Both the position numbers and the translations under genes were made by a program. From the NCBI GenBank assembly GCA_905116865.2, contig CAJHNH020006013.1:285001-349000 (forward strand): a stretch of 64,000 bases of DNA, read 5' to 3'. How positions within the stretch are numbered: position 1 is the stretch's first letter; each line of letters starts with the position of its first letter. This stretch comes from Candidula unifasciata (lineage: Eukaryota; Mollusca; Gastropoda; Stylommatophora; Geomitridae). Shown piece after piece: positions 56,625-64,000 of the stretch. The notes beneath the pieces were generated by a model. The model had not been told where the DNA came from and ran no database searches. It saw nothing but the letters and a program-made list of their open reading frames with translations.

Positions 56625-57464
56625 ATATCAGTATAACAGATTACGAACAACCATGCTGACCAAAGTCTAACAGCTGGACTAGAAAGAGTGAATAAGAAGA
56701 AGTAATAAAAACTATTTCAGCTTTGTTGTGTAGAATAAGATAATCTTTTACAACTAATGCCCAATTAGAAACTATAAAACATGAAAGTAAAACCATGTTT
56801 CTTAAATCGATTTGATAGGTTACGTCCCCATTTGGCAATACCAGAGACCAAAATTGCAAGTAAAGAAATGAACGCAGATGGGAAGTAGTTGCCTGACTAC
56901 GTGCTTCATTATTTGAGAACATGCTATGGCTGAGCCAATTCACCACCAGCAGCTGACGATCCTGAAAATTGGCAGCGTCACCATATACTAGACTAACTGT
57001 AGGAGCAGAGAGATAGGAGGTCACAATGCCCGGCCTTCAGATAACTGTGCAACCGTCGGGCGTTCAAAAATAACATTGCGGTAGAACGGATTTCGAAGAT
57101 TTATACCAGGGGGATTATCATCCGAATAGTGACCCTTTGCACTTTGCCTCACTGGGCTCTGCATGCGGTCTTTTTGGGGTGCAACGTCACTCTCTCATCG
57201 AATGATGAAAGTGATAAGCTTATCAAACTGTAAGGTGCTGATGCAGTTTCGTTTTGGCCTACGGGAATTATTAAACATCTTTTTCGTTATCATCATCATC
57301 CAAAGCACTAATATTAAAAACAACCTAAAAGAAATGATTATAAGTAACTTTTCAATCACATAAGCACAATCATTACCAGCTGAACATGTTGCGGCAAATA
57401 AATCTAGAAACACCACAATATCATCAGTCCGTATCCGGGGGGGGGGGGGGGGGGCTGTCTCTGG
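56622..57464. other. Non-coding stretch, no gene seen
   Basis: AT-rich. An open frame on the minus strand (56641-57024) has no recognisable domain. A repeat related to 11925-12075 lies near 57105-57190. A G18 run sits at about 57437. Confidence 0.45.
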
Positions 57465-57690
57465 CTTTCATTTCAGATCTTTTCATGTGTAGCGCCTGCG
57501 TAGATAATTGTTCCGGCTGCATTTTTACAAGATGACCAAACCATTTGATCTTCTGTTTCTCAGTAAAGTTGCTGCATGATGTTGTTCCCACAGTCTGTAT
57601 GATAATATCGTTTCTAATGTTTGCCTTGTATAGTTAAGTTGGCGGCTTTTCTCAGGCATCGTATTTCACAGGAGTAGTGTATCAGCGTGA
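57465..57690 (-). pseudogene. Mobile-element relic, related to 53860-54115
   Basis: Same order of words as the other copy: CTTTTCATGTGTAGCGCC, then AAGTTGGCGGCTTTTCTCAGG and CATCGTATTTCAC. Probably a LINE 3' region. Confidence 0.5.
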
Positions 57691-57724
57691 TACAGGTATT
57701 ATTTGAGAAATCGATCTCTCTTTA

Positions 57725-57845
57725 TCCTTAGTAAAAGATGGCGGCCAAAAGTGATTGGTCTGTTCGTGTGGCTTTATATATCCTTAGTAAATATCGATCG
57801 GGACAGCCACCCTCTTTGTCCTTAGTAAATATCGATCGTGTGGCT
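57725..57845. repeat. Short direct repeats near the left side of the viral block
   Basis: TCCTTAGTAAATATCGATCG occurs at 57781-57800 and again at 57819-57838; a partial copy (TCCTTAGTAAAAGATGG) is near 57726. They may mark the left boundary of the Polinton-like element, but this is not shown. Confidence 0.6.
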
Positions 57846-57940
57846 GAGGACAGCACGCGTGCTTGGTTTTAGGCAAAGGTATAGGAAATCGATACTTTGT
57901 AGGCATTATTATCTTCATAACTGCAGGTGACAGGTGGCGT

Positions 57941-57949
57941 TATATAAAA
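57941..57949 (+). promoter_or_regulatory. TATA box candidate upstream of the viral-type gene block
   Basis: TATATAAAA in a GC-rich neighbourhood, about 600 bp before the ATPase start. Orientation fits the plus-strand gene block; the transcription start is not known. Confidence 0.35.
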
Positions 57950-58267
57950 CGGGGGCAGGCAGGAACACTATTTAGGTGAGCAGCGGGGGCAGGGGACCCG
58001 GGGCGACTAGGAAGGCGGCATGATGACCGGGGATGTATTAGAAAGGGCAGATTGGGCGCCGGCATCATCATCTATGTCATGGTAGCGAAGGTCGACCGCT
58101 CATGGATGGTTTGAGCTGTAGTAAAAAAGGACGACAGAATGCTGGGTGTCTGGTAATACTGTGGAGGGTCGAAGAGAAGGGGCATAATTGGCAGACTATC
58201 TGACTTTGTAAATAAGTGGGCGAAGGTTCTGATTGGTCAGTAGGCTTCAGTGGTTATTCTGCTGGAA
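57950..58267. other. GC-richer leader of the viral-type block
   Basis: GC content is visibly higher than in the neighbouring host-like DNA. A segment GGGCGCCGGCATCATCATC near 58054 is a weak relative of part of the 220-bp repeat. No open frame of note. Confidence 0.45.
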
Positions 58268-58487
58268 CAGTCGATTTAGGAAAAACTCGGCAGTTGGTGT
58301 CGCTCAACGGGGTACGCCCGCCCGGCCGTCGGTACGCACGCACACACGCACGCCCGCGGGGGTCGTTTTAGGGGATAGATACAGAAACCTATGAAAGTGG
58401 TTTGATGGTAGGGAGAAAGTGAGGCTGGGGCGCCATCATCATCATCATCCGCGTCGTCGTAAACTGTCCTTTTTCTTAGTAACGGTA
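58268..58487 (+). repeat. 220-bp repeat R, copy 1 (upstream of the ATPase gene)
   Basis: Starts CAGTCGATTTAGGAAAAACT and ends CTTTTTCTTAGTAACG. It contains a CGCACGCACACACGCACGCC purine-pyrimidine stretch and a CATCATCATCATC run. It is nearly identical to 62971-63190, apart from the length of the CA/CG-rich part. Confidence 0.92.
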
Positions 58488-58556
58488 AGCAGTTTAAGAA
58501 TAGTTTTCAAATCGATAAAAGTAGCTGTTTGGAAACAGACACTATCATTATAAGTT

Positions 58557-59171
58557 ATGGACCCGCGGTGGAGGCATCCCTTTACCTCTCTGATAGCCGG
58601 ACCTACCGGTAGCGGTAAAACTGTATTTGTGCAGAAGTTTTTAAAACATTTGAACGCTATGGTCGACCCGGTGCCGGAGGAGATTATTTGGTGCTACGGG
58701 GAATGGCAACCTCTGTATGACAACATGGAGGGCGTCATCTTTAACGAAGGTCTTCCGGATATGGAACAATGGCAGGGAGATAGACGACGTCTAGTGGTCA
58801 TAGACGATTTGATGTCTGAGACGGACGACAGAATCACTAAACTATTTACTAAAGGCAGTCATCATCGCAACATCAGCGTGATTTATATTGTACAAAATCT
58901 TTTTGGAAAAAATAAAGAACAAAGAACCATCAGTTTGAACGCGCATTACCTGGTAGTTTTTAAAAACCCTCGTGACGGTTCACAGATCACCAACTTGGCC
59001 AAACAGATCTATCCCGGCCGCGTTTCCTACGTCCAAGAAAGCTTTAAAGACGCGACGGCTAACCCCCACGGTTATTTGCTGTTCGACCTCCGACAAGACA
59101 CCCCAGACCACCTCAGACTACGCAGCGAAATATTCCCCGACGAGAAACGAGTAGTGTACGTACCTAAATAA
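58557..59171 (+). CDS. FtsK/HerA-type genome-packaging ATPase (A32-like), Polinton/adintovirus
   Basis: The 204-residue protein has a Walker A motif GPTGSGKT at residues 15-22 and a Walker B motif LVVIDD at 79-84. VIYIVQNLFGKNKEQRTISL follows, matching the sensor region of A32-like packaging ATPases. Such ATPases drive viral DNA into capsids. Length and motif spacing are those of Polinton/adintovirus homologues, and no stop or frameshift is seen. The first ATG is used; its stop overlaps the next gene's start by one base (TAATG). It is the first gene of a compact plus-strand series that includes integrase and capsid genes. Confidence 0.93.
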   Translation: MDPRWRHPFTSLIAGPTGSGKTVFVQKFLKHLNAMVDPVPEEIIWCYGEWQPLYDNMEGVIFNEGLPDMEQWQGDRRRLVVIDDLMSETDDRITKLFTKGSHHRNISVIYIVQNLFGKNKEQRTISLNAHYLVVFKNPRDGSQITNLAKQIYPGRVSYVQESFKDATANPHGYLLFDLRQDTPDHLRLRSEIFPDEKRVVYVPK

Positions 59172-59494
59172 TGTCTGACAAGCTAAAGCGACACGGCGAG
59201 ATGCTGCGTTTTTTGTGCGAGGCGAAAGCCCACACAGCCAAAGACATCATAAAAACCGCCTCACCGGAGCTCGTACAGACACTTTGTGAATGTTGTCACA
59301 ACGTATTAAAAGGTAATGTCGCCCTGACATCCGATCAGAAGAGACGTTTGTGTCGTTACAAAATCAACCTCAGAGCGCTCACCAAAAAGAAACTTTCAAT
59401 CAAAAAGCGAAAAGAGATTTTACAACACGGTGGGTTTCTCGGGGCGTTATTAGCGCCAATACTAAGTGTGGTAAAAGGTATCTTGGGTTTCTAA
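59171..59494 (+). CDS. Small basic protein with hydrophobic C-terminus, Polinton-type
   Basis: The 107-residue product is rich in Lys and Arg, has a Cys pair region (LCECCHNVLKGNVALTSDQK) and ends with GGFLGALLAPILSVVKGILG, a glycine-flanked hydrophobic helix. Proteins with this plan (basic body, then a K-x-GGFL-type tail) accompany Polinton capsid genes. The tail resembles membrane-active virion peptides such as adenoviral pVI in general character only. The role is therefore inferred: a minor virion protein. It overlaps the ATPase stop by one base, and the next ATG follows its stop after two bases. Confidence 0.7.
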   Translation: MSDKLKRHGEMLRFLCEAKAHTAKDIIKTASPELVQTLCECCHNVLKGNVALTSDQKRRLCRYKINLRALTKKKLSIKKRKEILQHGGFLGALLAPILSVVKGILGF

Positions 59495-59496
59495 CC

Positions 59497-59946
59497 ATGG
59501 CCAAGAAAATGATATTGATCGACCCGCGTATGATGGACTCTGTGTTTCAAAAACAATATGTACCACCCGATACAGTCAATGATAGCCTACGTGATTTGGA
59601 TACTCATATGCAACATGTCCTGGAAAATGAAGAGCTGTCGCCTCGTGACAAAGCCCGACTATATCAACAGACATTACAACGTTACTTGACTCGTCTGGAT
59701 CATTACCGACACAAGTCATTGGGCGTAGTGGATATTAAAACGCCCACAGAAACCCTACCGTCGCCGCCACTACCAGTAACACTAAAAACAGAAGACAACG
59801 AGATTGTAGCTCATTCATCGCCGCCTAAAATTGTCAAGAAGACAGCTGACTCTGAGACACCACCGGTCTCGTCGTATAAACTGAGACAAAGAAACAAAAA
59901 GTCTAAAATACCTACACCAAAGTGGGAACAATGGCCACGCAACTGA
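59497..59946 (+). CDS. Conserved Polinton-type protein of unknown function
   Basis: The 149-residue frame is taken from the ATG at 59497, because upstream codons of the same frame overlap the previous gene. It begins MAKKMILIDPRMMDSV and contains a helical stretch LENEELSPRDKARLYQQTLQ. A Pro-rich low-complexity middle and a basic tail (YKLRQRNKKSKI) follow. I recall similar N-terminal parts next to integrase and capsid genes in invertebrate Polintons, but no function is known to me. It overlaps the integrase start by 16 bases, so the genes are tightly coupled. Confidence 0.65.
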   Translation: MAKKMILIDPRMMDSVFQKQYVPPDTVNDSLRDLDTHMQHVLENEELSPRDKARLYQQTLQRYLTRLDHYRHKSLGVVDIKTPTETLPSPPLPVTLKTEDNEIVAHSSPPKIVKKTADSETPPVSSYKLRQRNKKSKIPTPKWEQWPRN

Positions 59947-60986
59947 AAAAACTTTACTTTGATCCGAAACAACCGGGAGCCTATAGTGGGGCTGTGGCCT
60001 TAAGACGACACGCAAAAGTGCCAACTAAACAGATCAAAGATTGGCTCAGTCATGAAGATACATATACCTTACATAAACCTATACGGCGCCATTTTAAGAG
60101 ACGTCCGATTATAACCGGTGGACTCAACCAACAATTCCAAGCTGATCTGATAGATATGAGATCTTTACGAAAAGACAACGACGGTATGGCGTACTTGGTT
60201 ACTTGTATAGACGTGTTCAGTAAATATGCTTGGGCCATTCCCATAAAAAACAAAACTGGAAAAGCTTTAGTGGAGGCGTTCAGTAAAATATTTACCGAGA
60301 GGCGGCCAATGAAACTGCAAAGTGACAAAGGGTCCGAGTTCCTTAATCGGACGTTCTTAAAGTTTCTGAAAGACGAGGGCGTGCATTTTTTCACGACAGA
60401 AAATGAAGATGTTAAAGCGGCGGTGGTGGAAAGATTTAACCGCACCTTGAAAGAAAAAATGTGGCGTTATTTCACCAAAACAACAAGCACCGTTATATCG
60501 ATGTGTTGGATTTCTTTTTGCGAAATTACAACCATTCCTATCACCGCAGCATTCGTATGGCCCCCCGTGGACGTTAACCGGCGTAACCAAGAGCAAGTAT
60601 GGCAGACACTGTATTCGGATGTCGACAGCCCCGGCATACCTGTGTTTAAAGAAGGTGATCGTGTGAGACTCGCGCAGGCCGGGCAGACATTCAAGAAAGG
60701 TTATATGGCTTCCTGGACCGAAGAGCTGTTTACCGTCAGCCGCGTCAACAGAACCAGCCCGGTAACTTATGTGCTAAAAGACGATTCGGGTGAGGAACTC
60801 CGCGGGTCGTTTTATAAGGAAGAAATACAGAAAGTTGGCGACAAAGAAATGTATCGGGTGGAAAAGATTTTACAAGAACGACGAGGTGCCCGTGGTGGTA
60901 AAGAATATTTAGTCAAGTGGTTTGGTTATCCGACCTCATTCAACAGCTGGATAGCAGACCAACAACTAGAGAGGTACGAAAATTAG
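59931..60986 (+). CDS. Retroviral-type integrase with C-terminal chromodomain, Polinton-type, internally frame-shifted
   Basis: From the ATG at 59931 the frame is 351 residues. The catalytic triad is D72 (QADLIDM), D132 (QSDKGSEF) and E167 (VVERFNR), giving the D,D(35)E spacing of retroviral and Polinton integrases. Near residue 307 MYRVEKILQERRG...EYLVKWFGYP forms a chromodomain, which in related elements directs insertion to marked chromatin. Between about 60478 and 60562 the translation stops resembling the family, while the plus-one frame there does. Two compensating length changes, near an AACAACA stretch and a C6 run, probably bracket it. The open frame therefore survives, but about 28 residues are scrambled and activity is doubtful. 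The protein would integrate the linear viral-type genome. Confidence 0.9.
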   Translation: MATQLKKLYFDPKQPGAYSGAVALRRHAKVPTKQIKDWLSHEDTYTLHKPIRRHFKRRPIITGGLNQQFQADLIDMRSLRKDNDGMAYLVTCIDVFSKYAWAIPIKNKTGKALVEAFSKIFTERRPMKLQSDKGSEFLNRTFLKFLKDEGVHFFTTENEDVKAAVVERFNRTLKEKMWRYFTKTTSTVISMCWISFCEITTIPITAAFVWPPVDVNRRNQEQVWQTLYSDVDSPGIPVFKEGDRVRLAQAGQTFKKGYMASWTEELFTVSRVNRTSPVTYVLKDDSGEELRGSFYKEEIQKVGDKEMYRVEKILQERRGARGGKEYLVKWFGYPTSFNSWIADQQLERYEN

Positions 60987-60990
60987 TGTT

Positions 60991-61269
60991 ATGGAAGCCG
61001 TTGATGAAGTGGATGAAATTACCGTCTTTGCAACAGAAACAGAAGCTGACGGTAAACGACCTTGGTTCAGTAAACTACGGCCGCGACCTGAGGTTGTTTT
61101 CATCTCTCAGATGGTGATTATATACATCGTCATCAGTGTATCACTATTCAATCTGACGTACGGCTCGGCGAGTGAGGCAGAGGGAAAATTGTGGATCGTG
61201 CTCTTGTCTAGTTGTTTGGGTTACCTATTACCGAATCCGAAAATAGAGACGGTCTTAAAGCAACCATGA
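60991..61269 (+). CDS. Small two-helix membrane protein, Polinton-type
   Basis: The 92-residue product starts four bases after the integrase stop. An acidic N-terminus is followed by a hydrophobic helix (SQMVIIYIVISVSLFNL, about residues 38-55) and a second one (LWIVLLSSCLGYLL, about 68-81), ending PNPKIETVLKQP. I recall similar short proteins with a final GY-x-LPNP motif in invertebrate Polintons; function unknown, possibly a virion or host-membrane protein. Its end overlaps the next ATG by four bases. Confidence 0.65.
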   Translation: MEAVDEVDEITVFATETEADGKRPWFSKLRPRPEVVFISQMVIIYIVISVSLFNLTYGSASEAEGKLWIVLLSSCLGYLLPNPKIETVLKQP

Positions 61270-61278
61270 GTTTTTTAC

Positions 61279-62037
61279 GTGACGCTACCCAGCAACGCCT
61301 CGCCAAAAATATTTCCCGACAATAAACCGGGTCACTTTTTCGTCAAACTACCACAGACCATCGAATTGAGTTCACAGTATGAAATCGGCCTGGCAGAGAT
61401 TCAATTTCCCAGCAGTTATTTTAATATCCTGGAAGATGACATCTGGATCGAATACACCCCACCCAAGGACAGCAAAAAGGTAACTCAGAAAATTACATTA
61501 CCGGCTGGTGTCTACAAGACAGGTGAAGATTTTATCGATGCTTTGAATCTACTGCTTTTAGAAAACGAGGAGGGTGGTGATGCGATATTGCGAATCCATT
61601 ATAACAAGTACACGAAAATGGTCGTCCTGAAACTTTACGAGAAAGGCGCTCAGATTGTTATATGCGAACTCTTGAGATCTATTTTAGGCCTCACCAACCT
61701 GTGTCTGACCAACACTGACATACCACTAGTCGGTGATTATGAGGTAGATATCGATAGCGACATGAGTAATGTCTACGTCTACTGTGATCTCGTCGCGGCG
61801 AGACCTGTGGGTGATGTCATGGTTCCCTTATTGCGTACCGTCCCTATTATGGACAGAGTTTCATCTTCTGTGTTTCGCATCTATGACAAACCACACTACG
61901 TTCCTATGAGTCGTTTTTCTTTTGACACGGTGGAAATACTTTTAACCACCGACACGGGAAAAACTATACCATTCAAGACTGGATCTTCCGTGGTGACGTT
62001 ACATTTTAGAACTCGGAGACATTTCAATCTAGAATAA
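61279..62037 (+). CDS. Penton-like minor capsid protein, Polinton/adintovirus, start disturbed
   Basis: The frame (about 252 residues) opens with TLPSNASPKIFPDNKPGHF and continues with EIGLAEIQFPSSYFNI, the N-terminal pattern of Polinton minor (penton) capsid proteins. These have a single jelly-roll fold and occupy the capsid vertices. Full length and many beta-strand-like segments are present up to VTLHFRTRRHFNLE. There is no in-frame ATG: the only suitable one, at 61266, is out of frame by one base because of a run of six T. This is either a decay mutation or a sequencing error. Its stop overlaps the next ATG by one base. Confidence 0.8.
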   Translation: MTLPSNASPKIFPDNKPGHFFVKLPQTIELSSQYEIGLAEIQFPSSYFNILEDDIWIEYTPPKDSKKVTQKITLPAGVYKTGEDFIDALNLLLLENEEGGDAILRIHYNKYTKMVVLKLYEKGAQIVICELLRSILGLTNLCLTNTDIPLVGDYEVDIDSDMSNVYVYCDLVAARPVGDVMVPLLRTVPIMDRVSSSVFRIYDKPHYVPMSRFSFDTVEILLTTDTGKTIPFKTGSSVVTLHFRTRRHFNLE

Positions 62038-62528
62038 TGGTGAGACACGTGCCCTTACTTCGAAGTCCTGAAATGTACGAAGACTTTTACTGTCAACAAG
62101 CAGGACATGGCTTACCGGTATTTATCGGCGGAAGAAGTCAACGTGGACGAGGTCTGGGTAGTTTCTTCAGCGGTTTAGGTCGCATGGTTCTTCCTTGGTT
62201 AAAGACAGGCGGTAAAGCCCTGTTAAGAGAAGGTGTCGGTACGGGTTTGCAAGTTGCCCAAGATGCTTTAGCCGGTCGGAATGTCGGAGAGGCGTTTAGA
62301 GAACATGCCAAGGAAGCGGGGAAGAGGTTACTTCAAGGAGCTGTTGATCACGTGGCTGGTAACCAATCAGGAAGTGGGATTCGTCGACGCCGCGCAGCGC
62401 CACCTGGTGAGCCTCTGAGTAAAAGGTTTAAAGCATCACCCCGATCTCGTCCTTCTCACAAACATCAGCTGCCTCAGAGGAAGAAGAAGTACTCAGATAT
62501 CTTTGATAATGTCTCTGATTCATCCTAG
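62037..62528 (+). CDS. Basic core or minor virion protein, Polinton-type
   Basis: The 163-residue protein has a Gly/Arg-rich N-terminal part (GGRSQRGRGLGSFFSGLGR). Amphipathic helices follow (PWLKTGGKALLREGVGTGLQ, then AGRNVGEAFREHAKEAGKRL). The C-terminus is strongly basic (IRRRRAA, KRFKASPRSRPSHKHQ), as in DNA-binding core proteins. Proteins with the GLGSFFSGL and GGKAL pattern lie between the two capsid genes of related elements. The exact role, core protein or membrane-active cement, is not settled. It overlaps the major capsid start by 20 bases. Confidence 0.7.
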   Translation: MVRHVPLLRSPEMYEDFYCQQAGHGLPVFIGGRSQRGRGLGSFFSGLGRMVLPWLKTGGKALLREGVGTGLQVAQDALAGRNVGEAFREHAKEAGKRLLQGAVDHVAGNQSGSGIRRRRAAPPGEPLSKRFKASPRSRPSHKHQLPQRKKKYSDIFDNVSDSS

Positions 62529-62982
62529 TTCGTGTGAGTGTCTTCACTCTGGTTTGGATTTGTTCAGCGTACCACCAACACAAACAGCGGTTGAGGAGGG
62601 GCAGTTTGTGGAAATACATCCACTGGCGTCGCTAGCTCCTGGAGCTCCTATAGAGTTTGCCATCTCCGGAAACAGTGAAGAATACTTGGATCTTTTCAAT
62701 ACTTTTTTACACGTCAGAGCCAAAGTCACTTTAAGCAATGGCGATAGTATACCGCCAGATGCTGCTGTGGCACCCGTCAACTATTACCTGCACAGTTTAT
62801 TTTCTCAAGTCGACGTTTCCCTCAATGATACGCTGATTACACCTAGCGAAAACAGTTATCATTATAGATCATATCTTGAGGCCACCCTGAATTATGGTGA
62901 AGACGCCAAGAAAGGCCCTCTCTCTGCTGCCATGTACCTCAGCGATACCGCGGGTTTTATGGATGACACCCAGTCGATTTAG
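62509..62982 (+). pseudogene. Hexon-like major capsid protein, truncated after about 155 residues
   Basis: Starting at the ATG at 62509, the frame contains LDLFSVPPTQTAVEEGQFVE, PIEFAISGNSEEYLDL, VAPVNYYLHSLFSQVDVSLN and LNYGEDAKKGPLSAAMYLSD. This is the N-terminal jelly-roll half of the double-jelly-roll capsid protein of Polintons/adintoviruses, related to the nematode protein F54H12.2. Family members are roughly 500 residues long. Here the sequence ends abruptly at 62970 where the 220-bp repeat begins; a few codons later a stop inside the repeat closes the frame. Without its second half it cannot build a capsid. Confidence 0.85.
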
Positions 62983-63190
62983 GAAAAACTCGGCAGTTGG
63001 TGTCGCTCAACGGGGTACGCCCGCCCGTACGCACGCACACACACACACACACGCCCGCGGGGGTCGTTTTAGGGGATAGATACAGAAACCTAGGAAAGTG
63101 GTTTGATGGTAGGGAGAAAGTGGGGCTGGGGCGCCACCATCATCATCATCCGCGTCGTCGTAAACTGTCCTTTTTCTTAGTAACGTTAAA
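62971..63190 (+). repeat. 220-bp repeat R, copy 2 (interrupting the capsid gene)
   Basis: Begins CAGTCGATTTAGGAAAAACT exactly where the capsid gene stops and ends CTTTTTCTTAGTAACG. Flanking sequence on the right differs from that of copy 1. The CA-rich segment here is shorter and purer. Confidence 0.92.
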
Positions 63191-63347
63191 CCATTCTTGG
63201 TTACTTTCTGTTTCGTAAATTAGAGACTAATAGATAGCTGTGGATAGCTGGCTGTACCTATATAAGGGGGTATATACATAACAACTACACCATTTTTATA
63301 ACTAAGACACAAATAACACAACAATATTTTTGCGTTTTATATTTTCT

Positions 63348-63353
63348 TTTATT
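63348..63353 (-). terminator. Poly(A) signal of the PC4-like gene
   Basis: AATAAA on the minus strand, about 106 bases past the stop codon of the gene at 63459-63812. Confidence 0.5.
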
Positions 63354-63458
63354 CATAAAATTAAAAGTTGGCGTAGACATCTTCTCTTTTGCAAGTGGCC
63401 AAGGAACCGAGTCTTCTAGAGAGGCAGCAGGTCGGTTGTTCTCAACAGTCTCAATGTG

Positions 63459-63812
63459 TCAGATGACATGATCCGGTATATATTCGTCAGTGTTGGGGCT
63501 GTTCTCGTCAGCGTAGGGTTCTGTGATCCTAGGTGTAGGCGGGTAACAAGGAATGGTTAGCAGCTCCAGTCGATCAAACTCTGTCAGGATCTCCGTCTTT
63601 AGTTCAAGTAGTTGTTCAAATTCTAGGCGACTTAGTGTCAGTCCAGTTTTGGTGGGAAATTTGAGATCTGCTTTACCAAAGAAACGTCTCAAGTGGAGTG
63701 CGGGTGTTCCTGTATAAAGCGAGACTGAAACAGCGTTCAAACCAGCACCAAAAGGTTTCACCACCTCGTCGCTCCTAGTCACATACACCCAACTGGTCGG
63801 GACTGTAGACAT
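63459..63812 (-). CDS. PC4-like single-stranded DNA-binding protein, Polinton-associated
   Basis: The 117-residue minus-strand protein contains VSLYTGTPALHLRRFFGKAD followed by KFPTKTGLTLSRLEFEQLLE. This pattern (beta strand, H-[IL]-R-x-[FY], then a K-[KT]-G-[IV]-[ST]-L-[ST] turn and a helix) is that of PC4/p15 coactivator-type domains, which bind single-stranded DNA as dimers. An acidic Pro-rich tail follows (ADENSPNTDEYIPDH). Orientation is opposite to the capsid genes. A TATA box at 63966-63973 and an AATAAA at 63348-63353 frame it. The fold assignment rests on motif resemblance only. The role could be replication or late transcription of the viral element. Confidence 0.6.
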   Translation of the reverse strand: MSTVPTSWVYVTRSDEVVKPFGAGLNAVSVSLYTGTPALHLRRFFGKADLKFPTKTGLTLSRLEFEQLLELKTEILTEFDRLELLTIPCYPPTPRITEPYADENSPNTDEYIPDHVI

Positions 63813-63965
63813 CTTCGGTTAGCGGATAACGGCGGCAATAAGATGACGGTTAACTGGTAACTGGTGTGGGTAAAAAAAACGAAAAACTTCTTGCTTCTTT
63901 CAACCGGCTCCTAGAATGAGCGTTGGTTATATCGAAGCGGCAGATGACGGTTGCTGCTCAGGCTG

Positions 63966-63973
63966 TTTATATA
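63966..63973 (-). promoter_or_regulatory. TATA box candidate for the PC4-like gene
   Basis: TATATAAA on the minus strand, 154 bases before the start codon. On the plus strand the same bases could serve a gene beyond the window. Confidence 0.4.
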
Positions 63974-64000
63974 CCCACAGTGAGCTTGTAGAACCGGTTT

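Noticed and set aside
56641..57024. 127-codon minus-strand open frame
   Set aside because: No domain, no splice or start context, AT-rich composition; judged a chance frame.

Overview
The window looks like invertebrate animal DNA, most likely from a mollusc and probably a snail. Three things point this way. Exons of two intron-containing animal genes are visible: a clan-2-like cytochrome P450 and an ODF3/CIMAP sperm-tail protein with SHIPPO repeats. Most of the rest is dispersed tRNA-derived SINEs, LINE tails and long minisatellites. There is also a SPIN-type hAT element, a transposon known for cross-phylum transfer whose only molluscan host I recall is a pond snail. The species assignment is inference. 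No bacterial-style operons, rRNA or convincing functional tRNA genes were seen.

Layout. 1-7.1 kb: three minus-strand P450 exons separated by introns holding SINEs, LINE relics and the SPIN element. 7.1-16.4 kb: non-coding, SINEs, LINE relics, a (TA)n tract. 16.4-22.7 kb: four minisatellite arrays with 50, 47, about 31 and 57 bp units; the first contains three copies of a retroposon fragment amplified with it. 23.5-30.1 kb: a complete LTR-to-LTR Ty3/gypsy-type element on the minus strand with nearly identical LTRs and a 5-bp target duplication. It keeps gag, protease and a broken integrase, in the order protease-integrase-RT, but has lost the reverse transcriptase core. 30.9-44.6 kb: SINEs, a 34-bp palindromic minisatellite, a 54-bp minisatellite, a Tc1/mariner relic and LINE relics. 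45.1-49.3 kb: an R2-superclade-like non-LTR retrotransposon (zinc finger, RT, restriction-like endonuclease) flanked by 258-bp direct repeats. 51.3-54.9 kb: two ODF3-like exons. 55-57.7 kb: SINEs and microsatellites.

57.9-64.0 kb is the most notable part: a compact, intronless, virus-like gene block of Polinton (Maverick)/adintovirus type. In order on the plus strand it has a packaging ATPase, a small basic protein with a hydrophobic tail, an unknown protein, a retroviral-type integrase with a chromodomain, a two-helix membrane protein, a penton-like minor capsid protein, a basic core-like protein, and the N-terminal third or so of the hexon-like major capsid protein. Neighbouring genes overlap or lie within a few bases of each other. 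The major capsid gene is cut off exactly where a roughly 220-bp repeat begins; another copy of this repeat lies just upstream of the ATPase gene. Beyond it, on the minus strand, is a small gene with a PC4-like pattern and its own TATA box and poly(A) signal. DNA polymerase B and the maturation protease are not in the window. The element probably continues past its right edge, and several genes carry small breaks, so this looks like an endogenised, partly decayed copy.
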